Below, piece after piece: positions 10,420 through 21,814 of a DNA stretch of 64,000 nucleotides. Numbering within the stretch: the first letter of the stretch is position 1; each line of letters opens with the position of its first letter. The stretch comes from Adiantum capillus-veneris (Eukaryota; Streptophyta; Polypodiopsida; Polypodiales; Pteridaceae): contig JABFUD020000229.1 in the NCBI GenBank assembly GCA_014529385.2, positions 1 to 64,000 of the forward strand. The letters run 5' to 3'. A model generated the notes under the pieces. That model searched no databases. It had not been told where the DNA came from and was given only the letters and a program-made list of their open reading frames with translations. The translations under genes and the position numbers were made by a program.

Positions 10420-11090
10420 TTTCCGTGCAAAAGAAGAAAGTAAACTAGAGTTATGCTGGGCCGAAGAATCTTGTAATTCCTATAATGTTTCTTTTACAAC
10501 AGTTGCACATTGCTCTATAGAATTAAAATTGAGAGCACTTTCCTTGTTAGATTTGTTAACACTTTGTTTATCAGTAAAATTCATTGCACTTTGCATACCA
10601 TTACTAGAATTCATTGCACTTTGCATACCCTTACCAGAATTCACCGCACTTTTGCTCTTGAGAATTCACAAGACTTGGAGACAAGCAGTAACACAAAAAG
10701 ACTTCATTTATTAAATTTTCTTTCTGCAAAATAGAAAGCTCGGCTGTACATATAAGAGGTGCAGATGGTATATTTTTCTCACCAAAGCAGAAGCACATGT
10801 TTACCATTGGCCATAAAGGATAAGGATTTGTGTTCATAACTAGTGTGCATTGTCTTTCTTAAACCATGCAGCCACTCCCATCCTAAAACTACATCAGCAC
10901 GGTCCATGGTCATAACTTGTACGTCAAGGGTCATCATATGATCTTGAACAATAAGCTCAACCCCTTAAACTACCGTGTCCCATACTTCTTTATCATTCCT
11001 AGACATCTGCTCCACCACATACTTGTGAGAGCACGGAGTCTGTGTAAGCTTGAATTTCTTGACTAGCTTATAGTTCAAGAGTTATGAGTT
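10420..11090 (-). pseudogene. E protease and linker, unit I
   Basis: Minus-strand translation near 10990-10860 gives the closing half of a retropepsin (ELIVQDHM...RADVVLGWEWL); the active-site half near 11060 is frame-shifted and its Asp is not evident. The linker to RT (10837-10631 and beyond) contains a 30-bp repeat. A stop lies in the protease near 10975. Confidence 0.6.
10578..10661 (-). repeat. 30-bp minisatellite in E linker, unit I
   Basis: Two full and one partial copies of a 30-bp unit that encodes N-G-M-Q-S-A-M-N on the minus strand. The copy in unit II (32880-32995) has three full and one partial, so it changed length after duplication. Confidence 0.8.
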
Positions 11091-12278
11091 TTAGCACATT
11101 GAAGAAGGCACACAACACTTGTGCTTCTCTTCCATATGAAGAACCTCTATAGCACAATATTTAGGAGATGAATCTAATGTGAGGTGTTGCACCGTGTGCA
11201 TGGACTTTTCTTTGCCTTGCAAAAAAAGACAATCATTCTTGTTATGTTGGTGCGAAAGACATCTAAAACACAAACTGTGTTTCTTTGCACGCTCAAAATC
11301 AGCAGTGCTGAGAGACCCACGCAGAGTATCTCGTGATTTCTTAGGCTTCTTAGCCTCTTGTGGGCGTGGAGAGGTAGATTGTCTCTTGTTCCTCTTGGAA
11401 CGTGTGGGAGATCTACCTCGCCATTGGCTCTTAGCCACATTGCTCTTAGCAAAAGTATTGTTAGCGTAGGGAACATTTCCTTTCCTCTCTTGGTCATCAT
11501 CATATCTTTGTGCATGACTAATGGCTTCTTCCAAAGTTTTTGGATGTTGGGTCTTGACATGAAGACGATAGTCTTTGCCAAGACCTCTATTAAAACCCCG
11601 TATCTTATGGAATTCATCTAGACCTTCTAGTTTTAATATGATTTCCCGATACTTTGAAAGGTACTTTGTGAGAGAGAGGCCAGACATGCGGTATGCAAGC
11701 TTGAAACGCTACCCAAGATGGAGGACGAGCATCTATTGGAAATGTCATCCACCACTTATAGGCCTTGCATTTAAGAGATAGACTTGTTTCCACAGCAGCC
11801 TTTATATCCGAGCTGTGTCTCAATCTATGAATATCACTCCATTTGTGTAAGAACGTATTGACCGCATCCTTGTTACGATCACGCTCTTCCCCGTGAAACT
11901 CAGGAATGGTGATATTCTTAAGTAATGCAGTGCTACCTTCTGCATCTTCTGCAGCACTTGTCTCTTGAACTCCTTGAGTCGTACGAGCTTGGTTCCCTTG
12001 AACCGTGCCACTTGTGGCTCCTTGAGTTGTCTGTGAATTCATAAATTTCACAAGTAACTCTGTAAGATTAGTAACATTTGCATTGAGTGGAGAGAGGTTT
12101 CTTTCAAGTACTCTTTGGTGATGTTCCAAAGTCTTGAAAGAAGCCATATCTACAAGCCCATGATCTCCTAAATCATCATCATCATGCATATTAGTGTCAG
12201 CAGCACCCGTGGTGCCTTGATTTTGATCTACGTGCTCAAAATCAAAGTGTGTGTAGGTGGGATATCCTCACTGGCCAT
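11091..12278 (-). pseudogene. E gag, unit I
   Basis: Two overlapping minus-strand frames (12189-11614 and 11687-11091) make up gag and show a frameshift near 11640. The first has a Gln/Thr-rich spacer and a capsid-like core (ITIPEFHGEERDR...FLHKW). The second has a basic region and a CCHC zinc knuckle (CFRCLSHQHNKNDC, C-x2-C-x4-H-x4-C, near 11265) for nucleic-acid binding. The original start is probably the ATG at 12278 (MASEDIPPT), now one base out of frame with MHDDDD at 12189. Confidence 0.8.
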
Positions 12279-12956
12279 GGTAAACACACACTAATGCAAA
12301 GAGAGAAAAAGAAACGACAATTTGTATTGCATGCAAACCTCGCCTTACGGAAATTTGAACGCTTGACTTGTCGTTCCTTGTAAGAACACCGTTGATGATT
12401 CTTCACAAAAACTCGTCTTTTTTGTGAAGGCTTTTCTTCACTTTGAAGCTACCGCATTGAGGAAAAAAGAATTTTTGGAGGAAAACTTGACTTCCTGCAA
12501 GAAGTGAAAAGGAAGGGTAAAGCTACTTCCTTGAAGTTTGAAGCTTTCACTTTCCTTGTAGTTTTTCTTTGAACATAAGTAGATTATCTTTCCTTGTTAT
12601 ACACAACAAGGGCCAATAGCTTAATGGTAAAGTGTTGGCCTCTTACCCTCATGGGGTGTGTTCAACCCTCCTTCACGCAAGGGTTAAGCAGGACTTCCTA
12701 CGCGCTCAACCAAGGCGCCTTCAGAGCCTCGATGCTGTCGAGTTGCCAATTGAGTTTGCCTTGGTCGCCCGCCTTAGTCGCCCACTGTGGAGGGCATAGA
12801 TGGGGTTGTCACTGTCTGTCCACGCGTTGTTCGTGCAAGAAACTGTGTCTGTCTTGTTTTTGCTGCACAGCGGAGATGTCGTTGTCTCCAGAATGTGGGG
12901 GAGAAGCAGGGCGTCACACGCACATGCAAGCCGCTTTTAGCCTCCTCCCTAGAATA
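12279..12956 (-). other. E leader between primer site and gag, unit I
   Basis: About 680 bp of non-coding leader. It contains a tRNA-like segment on the opposite strand (separate entry) and, near 12405-12520, several inverted AAGAAAAG/CTTTTCTT words able to fold back. No coding frame is convincing. Corresponds to 42069-42826. Confidence 0.5.
12603..12680 (+). other. tRNA-like / pol III box segment in E leader
   Basis: TAGCTTAATGG at 12616 resembles an A box and TGTTCAACCCT at 12658 resembles a B box, with GGGCCAA in front, spaced about 40 bp as in a tRNA or a tRNA-derived SINE head. I could not fold a full cloverleaf with a clear anticodon. The unit II copy (42484-42540) has a better B box (GGGTTCAACCC) but a shorter D-arm region. 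Confidence 0.3.
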
Positions 12957-12968
12957 TCTCGGATACAG
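12957..12968 (-). other. E primer-binding site, unit I (decayed)
   Basis: Best seen in unit II, where 42827-42838 reads TGGTATCCGAGC on the minus strand, one base from the initiator tRNA-Met site TGGTATCAGAGC. In unit I it has further changes. It directly follows the 5' LTR. Confidence 0.65.
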
Positions 12969-12969
12969 A

Positions 12970-13092
12970 TGGAAGGGAGGTGGTAATGTGTGTGCTAGTC
13001 TCCACCCAATCGTGCTATCTTATAGTCTCTCCCTAGTGTACACACTATCCGACCGTGCCAATGGCCTTGCCCATAGGACCCATGTCCTTACA
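12970..13092 (-). repeat. E 5' LTR, unit I
   Basis: Same 123-bp length and TGTAAGGACATGGG start (at 13092) as the 3' LTR at 7422-7544, with several substitutions between the two. That divergence shows the insertion is not recent. Confidence 0.9.
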
Positions 13093-13097
13093 ATATG

Positions 13098-14220
13098 GGT
13101 GTCAAGAACTCAACAAGCATGAAGTTGGCAATACCTAAAGAGTACTATCAGCGGGTCACCATGACGGACGTCTGCAACATAGATTTTTGGTATCAACATA
13201 ATGTCAATATGCAAGGAAGCAACTCGGGATGGGGCACACATACTTAACAAGAGTGTCAATCTCACCAAAGTAAACTCAGAGCGCTATTCATAGTACAACA
13301 AAAGAAAATCAACCACTTCCTAGTCTGAAAATCAGTCTATGTCTGATCTCACCGCTCCAGGTCATCACACCTTTTCGGCAGCTAAATGAATTGGAAATGC
13401 AACGAAATTTAAGGAGAGGTATTACAACACCTAAGGGTACAATTCTACCAAGTTTTGCAGCCATCTGGGAAGGTACATAAATCACGATCCATCACACAAA
13501 TTGTTCCGAAAGTTGAAACAGAACTACACGAAAAGGTTCCCCTTAAGCATAGAAACACTTATCCAAGGTCAAAACATCAAATAAAAATCATTTAAGACCT
13601 CAAATCAATGCATTTGGCTCACAAGCAAGACTTTGCAAACCACAATAGAACCAAGAATGATTACGCTTAGATTGTAGAGCAAGAGACAAGGAACACAATG
13701 TGCTATTCGGAAATAAATTCTGATTACCAGACAAGGAGAAAAATGGATTACAAATTGTAGCAGCAAGAGGCTCTCACAGTAAACGTCCAATACTTCTTCA
13801 AGCTAATGATGATGTGTTTTTCAAAACTAAGGGTGTTTACTTAAGAGCAAAGGAGACTATCCCGCGGCCATTCGGCCACTTACAAGGGGTGTAGACTCAG
13901 AGAGGCTAAGAGGGCTTGAAAAATATATTACAATTGAGAATCCTCATTACCTGAATTACACCATTTCCTTCAAAAGAAATAGTGAGTACTACAAGGTTTG
14001 GTGTACATCCACCTTTTACATGTCAGACCGCTGTGTCCACCAAACATTCCCCCCTTCCTATTAATTGCACGTCCTCCTGCAATCTGTCTTTGAGTGTCTT
14101 CTAGTAGTTGATCAGTCTTTTTGCTAGCATCGCAGTGAGGTGCTTGAACTTTTGCACCCTTGTTTGACCTAGTGGGTAGCTTAAGGACACATTTGAGGTA
14201 AGATTTTAAGAGTTTGCAAA
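13098..14220 (+). other. Spacer right of E, unit I/II boundary
   Basis: The first roughly 130 bp continue the coding-like fragment that E interrupted (VKNSTSMKLAIPKEYYQRV...NIDFWYQHN). The remainder has many stops and no recognised domain. The copy at 42968-44109 is close. A C-rich tract (CATTCCCCCCTTCC at 14045) occurs before the repeats. Confidence 0.45.
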
Positions 14221-15230
14221 AACTTAGATTATTTATTTTTCCTTGACATTTTAGGCCAAATTAAGGTTTGACTTGACTTAGAGGCTTAAAATAGCTCATG
14301 AAAAGACTATCCACACTGAAAAAGTTGAAAAAAGTGCTCATTTTAGGACAAAAATAAATAAACGTGATTATTTACTTTCAGCTCAAAAGTGACCAAGATT
14401 GATCCCAAAGACTCTATGCATGTGTAGAAACATCTTTTGTAAAGGCTCATAGAATCTGGATCACCAAATTGACCAAAACCTTGGTAAAAACTGAATTTTG
14501 TACTGATTGTTGAAAACTTGAGTATAAATTGAAATTAAAATTTCAAACTTAGTGAAAACTGACTCATAGGCTTATATTGAGGTGTTAAACAAGTGTACAG
14601 GCTCAATTGACCAAAAAGATACAAAAATTTACAAGAAGTAAATAATCATCATCACGATTATTTACTTTTGTTCCATTTTTCAACTTTTTTGACCAACCTA
14701 ACATACCACTAGTTTTAGCATGTTTTATAGAGTCCACAAATCAAATATGGTAAGATTTGGGTCATTGGAGTGAAAATTGTGGCCAAATTTGCAAAGCCAA
14801 TCTATAGATACAAAAAAGTTGACCATTTGAACACGAATTATCCAAAATGGATGCAACTTGGCTAGGGAGCTTAAGTTGAGCTACTTACCCAATCTGTGTC
14901 AAGATTGTGGCAAAAAATTACATACAAATAACATAAGTATAGAATCGCGATTATTTACATTTGCTACAAAATTGGACATTTTTGCACATTTGAGTATACC
15001 ACTGGGTCAAGCATATCAAGCAGACTTCACAAATCAAATTTGGATCACAAAATGGGACTTAAGCCAGATTGTTGAAAATTGAGTCCGTAGACATGAAACA
15101 GTTGATAACTTGAACAAATTTTGTTCAACCTAACTGAAATTTGTCCAAAGAACTTAACAAGTTGCATACTTCGCAAAACAAGCCAAAAAGTGTAAAAATT
15201 TGAGAAAAGTAAATAGTCATGATTATTTAC
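14221..15230 (+). repeat. Palindrome-punctuated degenerate tandem repeats in B leader, unit II
   Basis: The word GATTATTTACTT or a close variant recurs at about 14222, 14368, 14655, 14946 and 15218, i.e. at about 145 then about 285-bp steps. At several sites it is preceded by its own reverse complement (AAGTAAATAATC at 14637, AAGTAAATAGTC at 15205), making hairpins. Between them the sequence is diverged but shares words such as CACAAATCAAAT and TTGTTGAAAA. Same layout at 44110-45120. Confidence 0.7.
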
Positions 15231-15627
15231 TTCTGATGCATAGAGACACCATTTTGGACTTTTGAGCTTGTACAATGTTAGACCAGTAATTTTGGGTTTA
15301 ATCGGATCCAAATTAGTACATGTTCACTTAGTTTCCAAATTGCAGATTAGTCCTTTGGCTTTTTGCAAAAGTAGAATGTGAAAGTCTGAAGTACTGACTC
15401 ACTTAGCTCAAATTGAAGTGATACACATAGACTAGTCACAACAAATAGCAAAACTTGTACAGTCTTTAATGTGGAAGAATAGCTTACTTGATTAAAATTT
15501 ATGCAGGAATCAAATTGCAGACAAGAAATTGAGAGCTTGATAGAAGTTGCAATCAAATCAAGTAGAAGAAGTTGATAACAAGTCAATCCGACGGTAAGTA
15601 CTATATTTAGGGCTTCACAAGTCTATA
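15231..15627 (+). other. B 5' untranslated leader before gag, unit II
   Basis: No coding sequence. Just before the gag start lies CGACGGTAAGTACT (15588-15601), a good splice-donor consensus conserved in all three units (unit III has CGATGGTAAGT). No primer-binding site or LTR is recognisable within the leader, so the B 5' LTR is not located. Confidence 0.5.
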
Positions 15628-18090
15628 ATGAACCTTAGATCTGGTCGTATACTAGCAAATCAAGGCATATTTGGAGAGATCGCTAGTAGAGTAGAGAGTG
15701 TGAATAAAAGCGATCACTTGGACACTATCTTTAAAGAAGTCTCAGATAAAGTTTTAGAATCAACATCTGAAATGTCTTCCTATTCGACTCATTCAAGAAC
15801 TGGAACGACAGTGCGTTATAAGCACATACTCACCTTTTATAGGACTAATCTCAATGGAGCTCAGTTTTACCTGGATCCTAATGAAGAGTATGCCATTCGC
15901 ATTGATGACCATGACATAGACTTTGAAGAGGAAATTAGGGCAAGAAAACAAAGAAATTTTTTTATGGATAAAAACAAAACACAGTATTTACCACTTCAAA
16001 ACCTTGACGTGATAGAAAAATGGGGGTTAGAAATACGATAATTCCAGATATGGCAGCAAAAGAAGGACCATCGACTTTAGAGTTTGAGGGATACGATCAA
16101 TTATATTTGAAACCTTTGAAACGGACTAGCACGGATAACCCTAGGACCGGAGTCTATTGTTGGGAGGATAGAAACATCAAAGACTATCTATGGACTTCTC
16201 ATGCCAAATCTGGACAGTCAACACCCATGAAGATCATCTATATCTTCAAAATCAAAGAAAAGGGTTCGGTAGATCTACCAACTTACCTAGTTAGAGATTG
16301 CTATAAAAAAAACTTTCTTATGATGAGTCCTGAGGAGGTGGAACAAACTAAATACCAAGGGAACTCCTTCAGAGATTGGATAATAGGCCAAGGACCAGAA
16401 ACTATTCCAAGAGATGAACTCTGTGAGAGATCTTTTGAGCGTGATGTTAAAAAACCAAAAATTACCTCATCACAAAGAGACCTGGGCGACACTAAAGCCA
16501 GTCCAAGGCTACATAACAGATTGGTTTGAAGGACTCGGAACAGGACCAACTTCCAAGAGACCGGGAGTTGAACCAAATAGACTTGTCAGACCAACTGATT
16601 TTCAAAAATGGTTCAAAAAATATAGTGGATATGGGGATCCATATGACCACTTAGCAAGCTTTAAACAAGTGCTAAGAGCAAAACGCATATTTGTTTTCCA
16701 TACTCAATTTGAAGAATTTGGAATGATATTAGAAGGAAAAGCACTGACATGGTTCCAAAACATTCCACTAAGGTCAATCATAGACTTAAATACATTAGCT
16801 CAAGGATTTGGAGGTGCATGTTCCAAAAAGGGGGATCAAACATAATACTGTAGCTCAAATCTATAGCTTCAAACAGAAACAAGGTGATTTTGTTAGGGAT
16901 TGTGCAACTAGCATGAAACAATACATTACAAGATGCCCAAAACTAGAAATACCTGTAGAGAAAGACTAGTATCATTGTTTCTAGAGCGACTACTAAACAA
17001 AGAACTTCATTCTATATTGTATAGCAAGAAAAATATGACCCTAGAAGAGTGTGTGCCAGATGCTATTGACTTAGGAGACAATTGTGATATTTTCAATAAA
17101 GAAGATGTTCCGAAGGATAATCTAAGCAAGAAAACAGCATCCACCAAACCAACGAAAGTGGTAATGGCTATTGGAGCACCACTTACAGCCATAGAAGACA
17201 TGCTCAAAAGGATGAATGAAATGATGAATAACATGCAAAAAGCACTTATGAGGGGACCAGCACAAGGGGTACCTCAACATGGACAACCAATTAAGCCACA
17301 AAAATGGTGTGCAATGGAAGGTAAATGGACCAACCATGAGACCAATGAGAGATATTACAGAGCGAAGTATGATGCGAATGTTCAATATGTACCTATGAGG
17401 CCACAAGGACAACCCGTGTACAAATATCAGCATAATATGGCCCAAGCTCAAAGAGCACCAATGGGTATAGAAAGACCTCAAACCATGTTGGGTCAATAAT
17501 CCCCATATCCTAGACATAATGCAGTACCTATAAAGTACATGCATTCAGAGGGAGTCGTAGATGAACAAGCACTAGTGCTTGTTACACCCTATGTTGAGCC
17601 TAGTCCATCTATCATAATGGTAGAAGGAGATTAGTATAATTCACATCCACCACCAATGGAAGAAGATGTGACTTACCGTACACCATAATTTGCACCGATG
17701 TACTATGTAGCTAATCAAGGCATTAGACCTCCGATAGTAAGACCCATGATTAAGCCAAGAACTCAGAACTCTCATAACTATGGTGCAGATGATCATTGGA
17801 AAAATGAATGCCCAGAGCCTGACAATAACCTTAAGCCAATTGAAGCTTTTTATAAGCAATTTTGTAAAAAGGGAGGACACTTCTCTGAAGATTGTCCAAA
17901 AAATCCTTTAAACAAGGGTAAAGCAGTAGTGAACATAGTCCAAGTGATACCTAGTATCTCATCTGAGAGTGAACCTTTTGTTCCAATCAAGGATATCACT
18001 AGAGTCCATGCTAAGAAAAAGAAACATAACTCCTCTAAAACATTCAAAGAATATTTAAATTTCCTCTCAAAAGACCAAAAGAAGTAGAAG
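15628..18090 (+). pseudogene. B gag, unit II
   Basis: Plus-strand gag in several frames. It opens MNLRSGRILANQG at 15628 (137 codons); a frame change at about 16020 leads to the next 169 codons. A third frame (16414-16845) holds the retrotransposon gag core (YGDPYDHLASFKQVLRAKRI ... LEGKALTWFQNIP). The fourth (16933-17499) is Met- and Lys-rich with a Gln/Pro-rich tail. The last (17698-18087) has zinc-knuckle remnants: FCKKGGHFSEDCP lacks one Cys. The family looks Tat/Athila-like. At least four frame breaks; inactive. Directly followed by the D insertion and then by integrase, with no RT. Confidence 0.8.
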
Positions 18091-18108
18091 AAAAAGGTAT
18101 GAGATGAG

Positions 18109-18316
18109 TGTTGGAATTAGGGTTGCAAAGAAGACAAAGGAAGCTCAAGGCACACAATAGAGAGGGTATTACTTGGTGTGCAATGGAAAGATAGATAGCC
18201 CTAGAGTGATGGGCGTATATACAATGCACGGGGGAAAAAACCTCCTAAAGAGGGAAAAAATTCCCCAACCGTCCTAGTGTGTTCACACACATCACTACCA
18301 CATGTATATGGTAACA
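18109..18316 (-). repeat. D 3' LTR
   Basis: 208 bp, TGTTACC (minus strand at 18316) to TCCAACA (18109). Lacks a block of about 19 bp present near the right end of the other LTR (CACACACAGCTTG). The polypurine tract is 18317-18328 (minus strand AGGGGGGATT). Confidence 0.9.
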
Positions 18317-18384
18317 AATCCCCCCTGGAGTGATGCAGTGAACGAGAGCTGGCACATGAGTAAAGGGAAGTGCCATGCCCTGAG

Positions 18385-20110
18385 GACAGGATCAATCCAC
18401 AAAGGGGAGTAAGCCCAAATCTTTGCGCAAAGCTTCAAGCTTCTCACGAGACAATGCCTTTGTGAAAAGATCTGCAAGGTTGTCCTATGTTGGCACATAA
18501 GCCAAGCTAATCTCTCCTGTTGAGAGCCTCTCCCTGACATAGTGGTAATGCACCTCAATGTGCTTTGTGCGAGCATGAAAAAATGGGTTCCTCGCAACTG
18601 CCAATGCGCTTTGAGTGTCAGTGTAGATAGTGTTGGCAAGGTCCTTTCCAACACCCAAATCATCCATAAGACGTCTGACGCATACACACTCAACCGTAGC
18701 TGTGAAGACTACCCAGTACTCAGCCTCACAACTCGAAGTGTCCATAGTAGGTTGCTTCTTGTTCAACCATGATATACATGAACTTCCAAGCATGAAACAA
18801 AAACCTGATGTGGACACTCGCGTGTCAAAACAACCAGCCCAATCTGAGTTCGAAAAAGCATGTAAGCCTGGCGGCAGTGACCCCCCCTTGGGATAAAACA
18901 AGCCAAGATGTAAAGTGCCACTAAGGTAGCAGGAAATCCTCTTGACAGCCTGCCAATGATTAGACCCTGGGCTATGCATAAATCTGCTGACCTGTGAGAA
19001 TGCAAACTGAATATCTGGCCTCGTGTTGCATACATAAATGAGGCAGCCAACAGCAGTTTGGTAAAGAGTGACATCAGCAGGATCGCCAGCATCATGTAGA
19101 CTCAACTTCAAACCTGTTTCCATGGGAGTGGCAATAGGTTTGCAATCCTCAAGTCCAAACTTACATAGCAATGTCTCTATGTAACTTTTCTAACACAAGG
19201 CAATACCACCATCACACTACTTAAACTGTATACCCAAATAATGATGCAACAGCCGCAAATATTTCATCTTGAAAGTAGCATTCAAATCAGCCTTAAATTC
19301 AGCAATATGTCTCTCATTGGGTCCAGTGATCAGCATATCATCAACATAAAGAACCACGATGAGAAATACATCACCCTCACGCTTTACATACAATGTGCTT
19401 TCTGTTGGACTGTTACGAAAGCCTTGTTTGACCAAATGAGTGTCAGCGTTATAATACCAAGCAGGAGGAGATTGCTTCAACCGCGAGGCTGCATTACATA
19501 AACTTTTATGACAAAACCGCGAGGCTGCGTTACATAAACTTCCTCAAATATGTCACCATTCAAGAAAGCAGTAACAATGTCTGATTGATGTACATCCCAA
19601 CCAAAATGAGCTGCCAATGCACATAGAAAACGCACAGTAGTCATACGACAAGTGGGAGCAAAAGTCTCTTCATAATATATGCCTTTTTGTTGTGCATAAC
19701 CCTTTGCAACAAGTCGCGCCTTATGGCGATCAATCTCACCATGTGGCTTGCGTTTCAACTTGTAAACCCACTTCGCACCAATGGCCTTTTTGCCAGGAGG
19801 AAAATCACATAAAGTCCATGTGTCATTCTCTATAAGTGCATCGTATTCTGATTGCATGGCAGCCATCCAATTTTCTAAATTATGTGCTTCATCAATAAGA
19901 TAGAGGCTCCTCAACATCATGTAAACTAGACATAGCCAAAGCATAACAATCTGATGCATAAGATGGATGGTGAGAGCCTGAACGAGTACGACTAGACAAA
20001 GGTGCATCCAATTTACCGTCATGCAAAGTGTGCACCAGTCATTTTGGCATACCTCTAGCCTGCTCATTTTCAACCCTTTCCTCATCAAGTACATCATGTA
20101 CATCTGCATC
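18385..20110 (-). pseudogene. D reverse transcriptase and RNase H
   Basis: Copia RT starts near 19830 (DTWTLCDFPPGKKAIGAKWV), continues with HKARLVAKGYAQQKG and SDIVTAFLNGD (first Asp) in the frame 20109-19477. The frame is then disrupted: a 36-bp segment is tandemly duplicated (TQPRGFVIKVYVMQPRG) and about 20 codons before LKQSP are gone, with a frame change. Frame 19480-19217 has the LYVDDML catalytic pair. Frame 19171-18485 has the connection and RNase H (TSSCEAEY, YTDTQSALAVARN, KHIEVHYHYVRE). The last codons (LADLFTKAL) follow a stop near 18485. Confidence 0.9.
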
Positions 20111-21814
20111 AGTAATAGGCTGATCTAAAACTTTTTCAGAAACCCCCATAGGCTGTACATTTGCCTCATTGGAACTTACATTCGTGTTTCCACCACTGAA
20201 AAGAGGCAACAAAGTGTCATAAATGTCCTGTGAGATTACATTACTGTCTCTAGTACATGACAGTAAGGGCTGAACAGAATCTTCCACAAACACTACATCC
20301 CAAGAAACCAGAATACATTTTGTTTGCGGATGATAAAACCTGTAACCTTTGCTTTTAGCACTATAACCAACAAAAATACATTTGACAGCCTTATCATCCA
20401 ATTTTATGCGCTGCACTTGTGGCACCAAAGCATATACCAAACAGCCAAAAAAACACAGGTGCTCAATAGAAGGCTTTCTATCATGCCATGCTTCATATGG
20501 AGTAATAGACTGCAAAGCTTTCGTAGGACACCTGCTAAGTACATAAGTGGCACACATAATGGCCTCAAGCCAAAAACAATGCGGCAAAGCTTGACTTTTG
20601 ACCATAGATCGTGCCATTTCCATTAGTGACCTGTTTTTCCTCTCAGCAACACCATTTTGCTGAGGTGTATAAGGCACTGTACATTGGTGTTTTATCCCAC
20701 GACTAGCTAGAAATGCATTGAATTCATGAGACATATACTCCCCCCCTCGATCAGAACGGAGGGTGCCCATAGTACATTTCGAGACATTTTCAGCCATAGC
20801 CAGAAATTGTTTGAAGCACATAAAAACTTCGGACTTCGCTTTAAGTGGAAATACCCATGCATGCCTGGAGTAATCATCAATGAAATTCACGAAGTACAGG
20901 TAGTTGCCCAAGGACGGAGTTTCCATGGCCCCACAAACATCACTATGCACAAGCTGCAACCTGCATGTGGCCCGAACTGAACCATCCTTTGGAAATTTAG
21001 AACGTTGCATCTTACCCAAAATACAACCTTCAGAAAAATGTTTGACAGGTGCTTCAAGAGGTGGCAAAGAAGCAACCATATCAGATTTCTGCAAATGCAA
21101 CAAACTTGCAAAATTCAGATGACCAAAACATGCATGCGAAAGTTTTGCATTTGAAATAGCCCTTGAATCTGCAACAGCATTTGCAAAATTTTGTCCACAC
21201 TTGTCATACAAAGTGAGCTTATACAGCCCACGGCACAAAAGGCCAGATGCAACAATTTAATCACCAAAACTGAGATCATGAACTGTACATCTGTCATCCA
21301 CAAATTTGACTACAAGTCCAAGTCTAGCAAGTGCGTATACAGACAAGAGATTCTCCTTGATCCCAGGTACATAAAGTGAATCAACAAGTGTGAAGGAACT
21401 GCCATTAGCAGCAGTGAGCACAATCTTTCCAACTCCTTGAACTGGATAAGAGGCGTTGTTGGCACAAGTGACTGAATTCCCATGAGGGACAGAATCAAGA
21501 GAGGGACACAATTCATGATGTGAGGTAATGTGCTTTGTAGCACCACTGTCGAAATACCACACATGTGAATCTGCAGCAACTGATAACCATGCATCATGGA
21601 CAGCAGGATTGTAAGTGCACTCTGCGCTAAAAGCCCATTCTGCATCAACATTGGCATTACAGTCTCCTTTCACAGAAGACTCAACAATGGCTGCATTTGT
21701 AGTGGAACCAACATTTGCAGTGGAACCACCCTCTTTCTTCTTAGCCTCTTTGGCCTTCAACTTAGGACACGACTTGATCAAGTGATCATTGGCTTTAGAA
21801 TAATGGCAACGCAT
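20039..21814 (-). pseudogene. D protease and integrase
   Basis: Frame 21814-21257 starts at a decayed zinc knuckle (CHYSKANDHLIKSC, second Cys now Ser), then protease with WYFDSGATKH (active Asp near 21550) and LYVPGIKENLLSV. A stop at about 21257 separates it from a 399-codon integrase frame (21238-20039): HACFGHLN, a finger with one Cys replaced (SEGCILGKM), core Asp in VHSDVCGA, second Asp in RSDRGGEY, Glu in VAERKNR, and a C-terminal part ending VSWDVVFVED. The catalytic triad is intact although the element is not. Confidence 0.9.

Larger units (their letters stand above)
7422..13092 (-). mobile_element. E, unit I: complete but decayed chromodomain gypsy element
   Basis: Full insertion on the minus strand, bounded by 123-bp LTRs (7422-7544, 12970-13092) and a 5-bp target duplication ATATG (7417-7421 and 13093-13097). 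Order on its own strand: 5' LTR, primer site, about 0.68-kb leader, gag with zinc knuckle, protease, RT, RNase H, integrase with GPY/F motif and chromodomain, polypurine tract, 3' LTR. Chromodomain gypsy elements (chromoviruses) are common in plants; the chromodomain is thought to steer insertion to marked chromatin. Many frameshifts and stops make it inactive. The same insertion exists at 29724-42962. Confidence 0.9.

Noticed and set aside
11179-11781. Plus-strand ORFs over E gag
   Set aside because: Antisense to recognisable gag with a CCHC knuckle on the minus strand.
12603-12680. A functional tRNA gene
   Set aside because: A- and B-box-like words are present but I could not build a full cloverleaf with a seven-base anticodon loop, and the segment differs by indels between units. 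Kept only as a weak tRNA-like feature.
13605-13790. Minus-strand 61-codon ORF in the spacer as a gene
   Set aside because: No motif, and the frame is not preserved in the copy at about 43490.
14221-15230. CRISPR array
   Set aside because: Repeat words are short, spacing is about 285 bp, spacers are related to each other, and the surrounding sequence is eukaryotic retroelement.
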